10,471 nt of DNA, from positions 1 through 10,471 of the forward strand of contig JAQGHZ010000470.1 of the NCBI GenBank assembly GCA_028291485.1, read 5' to 3'. Both the position numbers and the translations under genes were made by a program. Within the stretch, counting starts at the first letter, position 1; every line of letters starts with the position of its first letter. The notes below the pieces were generated by a model that saw only the letters and a program-made list of their open reading frames with translations, was not told the DNA's origin and did no database searches. This document shows, piece after piece, positions 6,301 to 10,471 of the stretch. This DNA is from Rubritepida sp. (GTDB lineage Bacteria; Pseudomonadota; Alphaproteobacteria; Acetobacterales; Acetobacteraceae).

Positions 6301-7544
6301 GCGACCTTAGCCCGACCGAAGACCTGAGCCCGACCGGGCCCACCGAGATCGACACGCCGCGCCGCATCGTCGAGATGGACAGCCACACCATCAACTTCGG
6401 CCCGCAGCACCCGGCCGCGCATGGCGTGCTGCGCCTCATCCTGGAGATGAAGGGCGAGGTGGTGGAGCGCGCCGATCCGCATATCGGCCTGCTGCACCGC
6501 GGCACCGAGAAGCTGATCGAGTACAAGACCTATCTGCAGGCGCTGCCCTACTTCGATCGCCTCGATTACGTGTCGCCGATGTGCATGGAGCATGCCTTTG
6601 CGCTCGGTACGGAGCGGCTGCTCGGCATCGACAAGGATATCCCGGAGCGCGCGCAGTACATCCGCGTGATGTTCGCCGAGCTCACGCGCATCCTGAATCA
6701 CCTGCTGAACGTGACGACCTACGCGCTGGACTGCGGCGCCATCACGCCGGCGCTCTGGGGCTTCGAGCAGCGCGAGCACCTGCTCGAGATGTACGAAATG
6801 ACCTCGGGCAGCCACTACCACGCGAACTACTTCCGGCCCGGCGGCGTCGCCAAGGACATTCCCGCCGCGCTGACGCCGAAGATCGAAGCCTGGATGGCGC
6901 AGTTCCCCGCCTTCCTCGACGAGTTGGAGAGGCTGCTGACGGGCAACCGCATCTTCAAGCAGCGCACCGTCGACATCGGCGTGATGACGGCCGAGCAGGC
7001 GATGGCCTGGGGCTTCTCCGGCCCCTGCCTGCGCGCCTCGGGCATGGCCTGGGACCTGCGCAAGTCGCAGCCCTACGACGTCTACGACCGGATGCAATTC
7101 GACATCCCCGTCGGCCGCAACGGCGACTGCTACGACCGCTACCTGGTCCGCATGCAGGAGATGCGTCAGTCGATGCGCATCGTCCGCCAGTGCCTGGACC
7201 AGATGAAGCCGGGGCCGGTCAAGATCCTGGACAACAAGATCGTGCCGCCGAGCCGCGGGACCATGAAGCGCTCGATGGAAGCGCTGATCCACCACTTCAA
7301 GCTTTACACCGAGGGCTATCACGTGCCGGCGGGCAGCACCTACACCGTGACCGAGGCGCCCAAGGGCGAATTCGGCGTCTATCTCGTCTCCGATGGCACC
7401 AACAAGCCGTACCGCTGCAAGATCCGCGCGCCGGGCTTCGCGCATCTGCAGGCCATGGAGGAGCTGAGCAAGGGCCACATGCTGGCCGACGCCGTCTCCA
7501 TCATCGGCAGCCTCGACATCGTCTTCGGGGAGATCGACCGATGA
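6297..7544 (+). CDS. nuoD: NADH-quinone oxidoreductase subunit D (NuoD, 49 kDa)
   Basis: NuoD, related to the large subunit of NiFe hydrogenases, forms the quinone-binding cavity of complex I with NuoB. The product has 415 residues. NFGPQHPAAHG (33-43) contains His42, and RLDY (88-91) contains Tyr91; these align with His38 and Tyr87 of the Thermus subunit, which bind the quinone head. Other family blocks are HIGLLHRGTEKLIEYKTYLQ (62-81), LTGNRIFKQRTVDIGV, MEALIHHFKLYTEG, VSDGTNKPYRCKIRAPGF and the ending GSLDIVFGEIDR. Somewhat unusual are SPMCMEHAF, where many alphaproteobacteria have APMNQEHAF, and GSHYHANYFRPGG. The N-terminus carries a short internal repeat, LSPTEDLSPTGPTE. It starts with GTG overlapping nuoC and ends overlapping nuoE by ATGA. 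Confidence 0.97.
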   Translation: MSDLSPTEDLSPTGPTEIDTPRRIVEMDSHTINFGPQHPAAHGVLRLILEMKGEVVERADPHIGLLHRGTEKLIEYKTYLQALPYFDRLDYVSPMCMEHAFALGTERLLGIDKDIPERAQYIRVMFAELTRILNHLLNVTTYALDCGAITPALWGFEQREHLLEMYEMTSGSHYHANYFRPGGVAKDIPAALTPKIEAWMAQFPAFLDELERLLTGNRIFKQRTVDIGVMTAEQAMAWGFSGPCLRASGMAWDLRKSQPYDVYDRMQFDIPVGRNGDCYDRYLVRMQEMRQSMRIVRQCLDQMKPGPVKILDNKIVPPSRGTMKRSMEALIHHFKLYTEGYHVPAGSTYTVTEAPKGEFGVYLVSDGTNKPYRCKIRAPGFAHLQAMEELSKGHMLADAVSIIGSLDIVFGEIDR

Positions 7545-8209
7545 GCGGCGGCGGGACGGGCGTGGGCGGCGGCTTCGAGGGCACGCATGCCATCGGCGAG
7601 GCCGAGGCGGAGGAGCCCACGCATTTTGCCTTCGACGCGGACAGCGAGGCGCAGATCGCCAAGATCGTCGCGCGCTATCCGGAGGGCCGCCAGGCGAGCG
7701 CCGTGATCGCGACGCTCTATATTGCGCAGAAGCAGATGGGCCGGCTGACGGGGAGCGCCTGGGTGCCACGCATCGCGATGGACGCGGTGGCCGCGCGGCT
7801 CTCCATGCCGCCGGTGCGCGTTTACGAGGTCGCGACCTTCTACTTCATGTTCAACACCAAGCCGATCGGCAAGTTCCACCTGCAGGTCTGCGGCACGACG
7901 CCCTGCTGGCTGCGCGGCTCGGATGACGTGATGCGCGCCTGCAAGGAGGCGGGCCACCTCAAGGGCTATGGCGACACCAGCGCCGACGGCCTCTTCACCA
8001 TGACCGAGGTGGAGTGCCTGGGCGGCTGCGTGAACGCGCCGGTCCTGCAGGTCGACGACGACTACTACGAGGACATGGACTACGAGAGCACGGTGAAGCT
8101 GATCGAGGCGCTGAAGCGTGGCGAGCGGCCGGCCCCGGGCTCCGTGATCGGCCGGCAGACCAGCGCGCCCGAGGGCGGACCGATGGTGCTGACCGGGTCG
8201 GAGGAATAG
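7541..8209 (+). CDS. nuoE: NADH-quinone oxidoreductase subunit E (NuoE, 24 kDa)
   Basis: NuoE is a thioredoxin-fold subunit of the NADH-oxidising module that binds [2Fe-2S] cluster N1a next to the FMN in NuoF. From ATG 7541 it has 222 residues, in the longer alphaproteobacterial range. The four ligands are Cys117 and Cys122 in CGTTPC, and Cys159 and Cys163 in ECLGGC. The helical domain before them contains ATLYIAQKQMG and VYEVATFYFMFNTKPIGK, both typical. The first 30 or so residues are Gly- and Glu-rich and look disordered. The tail RQTSAPEGGPMVLT resembles the SAPEGG tail seen in alphaproteobacterial relatives. The ATG overlaps the nuoD stop (ATGA) and has GGGGAG upstream; the open frame upstream of it is out-of-frame nuoD. 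nuoF follows after 2 bases. Confidence 0.96.
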   Translation: MSGGGTGVGGGFEGTHAIGEAEAEEPTHFAFDADSEAQIAKIVARYPEGRQASAVIATLYIAQKQMGRLTGSAWVPRIAMDAVAARLSMPPVRVYEVATFYFMFNTKPIGKFHLQVCGTTPCWLRGSDDVMRACKEAGHLKGYGDTSADGLFTMTEVECLGGCVNAPVLQVDDDYYEDMDYESTVKLIEALKRGERPAPGSVIGRQTSAPEGGPMVLTGSEE

Positions 8210-8211
8210 GC

Positions 8212-9513
8212 ATGGCGCTCGCCGACAAGGACCGCATCTTCACCAATCTCTACGGCACGCAGCCGTGGAACCTCCAGGCGGCGCGCATGCGCGGCGACTG
8301 GGACGGCACGGCGGCCATCCTGGCCAAGGGCCGCGACTGGATCGTCGAGGAGATGAAGCAGTCCGGCCTGCGCGGCCGTGGCGGCGCAGGTTTCCCGACG
8401 GGACTCAAGTGGTCCTTCATGCCGAAGGAGCGTCCGGCGGACGGGCGACCGGTCTACCTCGTCGTGAACGCCGACGAATCCGAACCGGGCACCTGCAAGG
8501 ACCGCGACATCCTGCGGCACGATCCGCACAAGCTGGTCGAGGGCTGCCTGATCGCCGGCATGGCGATGGGCGCGACCGCCGGCTACATCTATTACCGCGG
8601 CGAGTACTTCAACGAGGGCAACATCCTCCAGGCCGCGATCGACGAGGCCTATGAGGCGGGGCTGCTCGGCAAGAATGCCTGCGGCAGCGGCTACGACTTC
8701 GAGCTCTACTCGCATCGCGGCGCCGGCGCCTATATCTGCGGCGAGGAGACGGCGCTCATCGAGAGCCTCGAGGGCAAGAAGGGCATGCCGCGGATGAAGC
8801 CGCCATTCCCCGCCGCCGTCGGCCTCTATGGCTGCCCCAGCACGGTGAACAATGTCGAGACGATCGCGGTGGTGCCGACCATCCTGCGGCGTGGTGCGGG
8901 CTGGTTCGCGGGCTTCGGCCGGCCGAAGAATTCGGGCACCAAGATCTTCTGCCTGCAGGGCCACGTGAACAAGCCGTGCAACGTCGAGGCCGAGATGAGC
9001 ATCCCGCTGCGGGAGCTCATCGACCGCTACGCCGGCGGCGTGCGCGGCGGCTGGGACAACCTGCTGGCGGTGATCCCCGGCGGCTCCTCCACGCCCATGA
9101 TCCCGAAGTCGGTCTGCGACGACGTGCTGATGGATTTCGACGCGCTGCGCGAGCACAAGACCGGCCTCGGCACCGCCGGCGTGATCGTGATGGACAAGTC
9201 CACCGACCTCATCAAGGCGATCCAGCGCCTGTCGGCCTTCTACAAGCACGAGAGCTGCGGCCAGTGCACCCCCTGCCGCGAGGGCATGGGCTGGGTGAAC
9301 CGGGTCATGCTGCGCATGGTCGAGGGCAGGGCGGAGATCGACGAGATCGACGTGCTGGAGCAGGTGACGCGCCAGATCGAGGGCCACACCATCTGCGCGC
9401 TCGCCGATGGTGGCGTCTGGCCGGTGCAGGGCCTCATCCGGCACTTCCGGCCGATGATGGAAGAGCGCATCGCGGCCTATAGGGCAGCGCATTTCCCGAT
9501 GGCGGCGGAGTAA
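8212..9513 (+). CDS. nuoF: NADH-quinone oxidoreductase subunit F (NuoF, 51 kDa)
   Basis: NuoF is the catalytic NADH dehydrogenase subunit: it binds NADH and FMN and passes electrons to [4Fe-4S] cluster N3. From ATG 8212 it has 433 residues, the usual length. The nucleotide-binding glycine-rich loop GRGGAGFPTG lies at 55-64 and NADESEPGTCKDR at 86-98, followed by GAGAYICGEETALIESLEG, which contributes to the FMN site. The N3 ligands are Cys349, Cys352 and Cys355 in CGQCTPC, and Cys395 in HTICALAD. No key residue is missing. The start is supported by GGAGGA (8200-8205) at 6 bases' spacing. It lies 2 bases after nuoE and 4 bases before nuoG, which keeps the three NADH-module genes together. Confidence 0.98.
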   Translation: MALADKDRIFTNLYGTQPWNLQAARMRGDWDGTAAILAKGRDWIVEEMKQSGLRGRGGAGFPTGLKWSFMPKERPADGRPVYLVVNADESEPGTCKDRDILRHDPHKLVEGCLIAGMAMGATAGYIYYRGEYFNEGNILQAAIDEAYEAGLLGKNACGSGYDFELYSHRGAGAYICGEETALIESLEGKKGMPRMKPPFPAAVGLYGCPSTVNNVETIAVVPTILRRGAGWFAGFGRPKNSGTKIFCLQGHVNKPCNVEAEMSIPLRELIDRYAGGVRGGWDNLLAVIPGGSSTPMIPKSVCDDVLMDFDALREHKTGLGTAGVIVMDKSTDLIKAIQRLSAFYKHESCGQCTPCREGMGWVNRVMLRMVEGRAEIDEIDVLEQVTRQIEGHTICALADGGVWPVQGLIRHFRPMMEERIAAYRAAHFPMAAE

Positions 9514-9517
9514 GGGC

Positions 9518-10471
9518 ATGGCCAAAGTCACCATCGACGGAATCGAGGTCGAGGTTCCGAACGGCTCCTCCGTGCTCCAGGCCTGCGAGGCCGCGGGCAA
9601 GGAGATCCCGCGCTTCTGCTACCACGAGCGCCTGTCGGTCGCCGGCAACTGCCGCATGTGCCTGGTCGAGGTCGAGAAGGCGCCCAAGCCGGTCGCCTCC
9701 TGCGCCTATCCGGTCGCCGACGGCATGAAGGTCTTCACCGACACGGCGGTGGTGCGCAACGCGCGCCGCGGCGTGATGGAATTCCTGCTGATCAACCATC
9801 CGCTGGACTGCCCGATCTGCGACCAGGGCGGCGAGTGCGACCTGCAGGACCAGGCCGTCTCCTACGGCAAGGACGGCAGCCGCTACCGCGAAGAGAAGCG
9901 GTCGGTGAAGGACAAGTATGTCGGTCCGCTGATCAAGACGATCATGAACCGCTGCATCCACTGCACCCGCTGCATCCGCTTCGCCGCGGAAGTGGCCGGC
10001 GTGCCCGAGATGGGCGCGACGGGCCGCGGCGAGAGCATGGAAGTCGGCACCTATGTCGAGAAGGCGCTGACATCGGAGCTCTCCGGCAATCTGATCGACC
10101 TCTGCCCGGTGGGCGCGCTGACCTCGCGCCCCTACGCCTTCGTCTCGCGCCCCTGGGAGCTGCGGAAGACGGACAGCGTGGACGTACTGGACGCAACGGG
10201 CGCGGCAATCCGCATCGACGTGCGCGGCGACGAGGTGCTGCGAATCCTGCCGCGCACCAATGACGACGTGAACGAGGAGTGGCTCGGCGACCGCTCGCGC
10301 TTCGCCATCGACGGTCTGAAGCGCAAGCGCCTCGACCGCCCCTTGGTGCGGCGCGACGGCAAGCTGGTGCCGGCGAGCTGGGCGGAGGCATTTTCCGCAA
10401 TTGTGCAAGGCGCTCGCGGCAAGAGCATTGGCGCGATTGCCGGCGATATGGTCGAGGTGGAGAGCCTCTTC
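9518..10471 (+). CDS. nuoG: NADH-quinone oxidoreductase subunit G (NuoG, 75 kDa), 3' truncated
   Basis: NuoG carries the Fe-S chain that links the NADH site to the quinone arm. The frame is open from ATG 9518 to the window end, giving 318 of roughly 690 residues. The ferredoxin-like domain holds the N1b ligands Cys34, Cys45, Cys48 and Cys62. Cluster N5 has the His94-x3-Cys98-x2-Cys101-x5-Cys107 pattern, and N4 has Cys146, Cys149, Cys152 and Cys196 (NRCIHCTRC and DLCPVGAL). The molybdopterin-oxidoreductase-like domain then begins (from PWELRKTDSVDVLDATG). The visible part has no cysteine after Cys196, so the extra N7 cluster of E. coli and Thermus is absent, as in mitochondrial and alphaproteobacterial enzymes. 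Codons in the last 30 or so positions end in A or T more often than upstream. Confidence 0.97.
   Translation, partial: MAKVTIDGIEVEVPNGSSVLQACEAAGKEIPRFCYHERLSVAGNCRMCLVEVEKAPKPVASCAYPVADGMKVFTDTAVVRNARRGVMEFLLINHPLDCPICDQGGECDLQDQAVSYGKDGSRYREEKRSVKDKYVGPLIKTIMNRCIHCTRCIRFAAEVAGVPEMGATGRGESMEVGTYVEKALTSELSGNLIDLCPVGALTSRPYAFVSRPWELRKTDSVDVLDATGAAIRIDVRGDEVLRILPRTNDDVNEEWLGDRSRFAIDGLKRKRLDRPLVRRDGKLVPASWAEAFSAIVQGARGKSIGAIAGDMVEVESLF

Noticed and set aside
6308..6335. Short direct repeat AGCCCGACCG at the nuoD start
   Set aside because: The two copies lie 18 bases apart and encode the LSPT repeat in a disordered N-terminal tail. It is most likely a small slippage duplication without function.
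6123..7769. 548-residue open frame on the minus strand opposite nuoC-nuoE
   Set aside because: It spans three real genes on the other strand, has a shadow-type composition and no domain signature. The same applies to the long minus-strand frames opposite nuoF and nuoG.

Overview
This is a GC-rich stretch of core chromosome from an alphaproteobacterium, probably of the Rhodospirillales/Acetobacteraceae type. The placement rests on three points: the order clpX, lon, hupB; separate nuoC and nuoD genes, which are fused in enterobacteria; and a NuoG without the extra N7 cluster cysteines, as in alphaproteobacterial and mitochondrial complex I. Lineage below class is my inference. Every gene I can support lies on the + strand, and the long minus-strand open frames are GC-rich shadows.

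Left part (1-3992): proteostasis and nucleoid genes. The 3' three quarters of clpX (ClpXP unfoldase) is followed after 120 bases by a complete lon protease gene. Two consecutive hairpins close lon, the second a convincing intrinsic terminator. hupB, encoding the histone-like protein HU, follows with a strong ribosome binding site and a TTGACG -35 element.

Middle part (3993-4741): no protein gene is supported. It holds tRNA-Val(TAC) and tRNA-Asp(GTC), both with encoded CCA. It also holds several unexplained structures: a 30-base double palindrome after hupB, a hairpin touching the 5' end of tRNA-Val, a hairpin overlapping a possible promoter between the tRNAs, a perfect 8-1-8 palindrome resembling a Fur box, and a long imperfect inverted repeat in the nuo leader.

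Right part (4742-10471): nuoA, B, C, D, E, F and the first 318 codons of nuoG, tightly packed with 2-4 base gaps or 4-8 base overlaps. They form the start of the operon for proton-pumping NADH:quinone oxidoreductase (complex I). NuoE, F and G form the NADH-oxidising arm with FMN and most Fe-S clusters. NuoB, C and D form the connecting arm with cluster N2 and the quinone site. NuoA is the first membrane subunit, and the remaining subunits should lie beyond the window.

I see no mobile element, CRISPR array, phage gene or new multi-gene system. The points worth a second look are the non-coding elements of 3993-4741 and a few unusual residues in NuoB, NuoC and NuoD.
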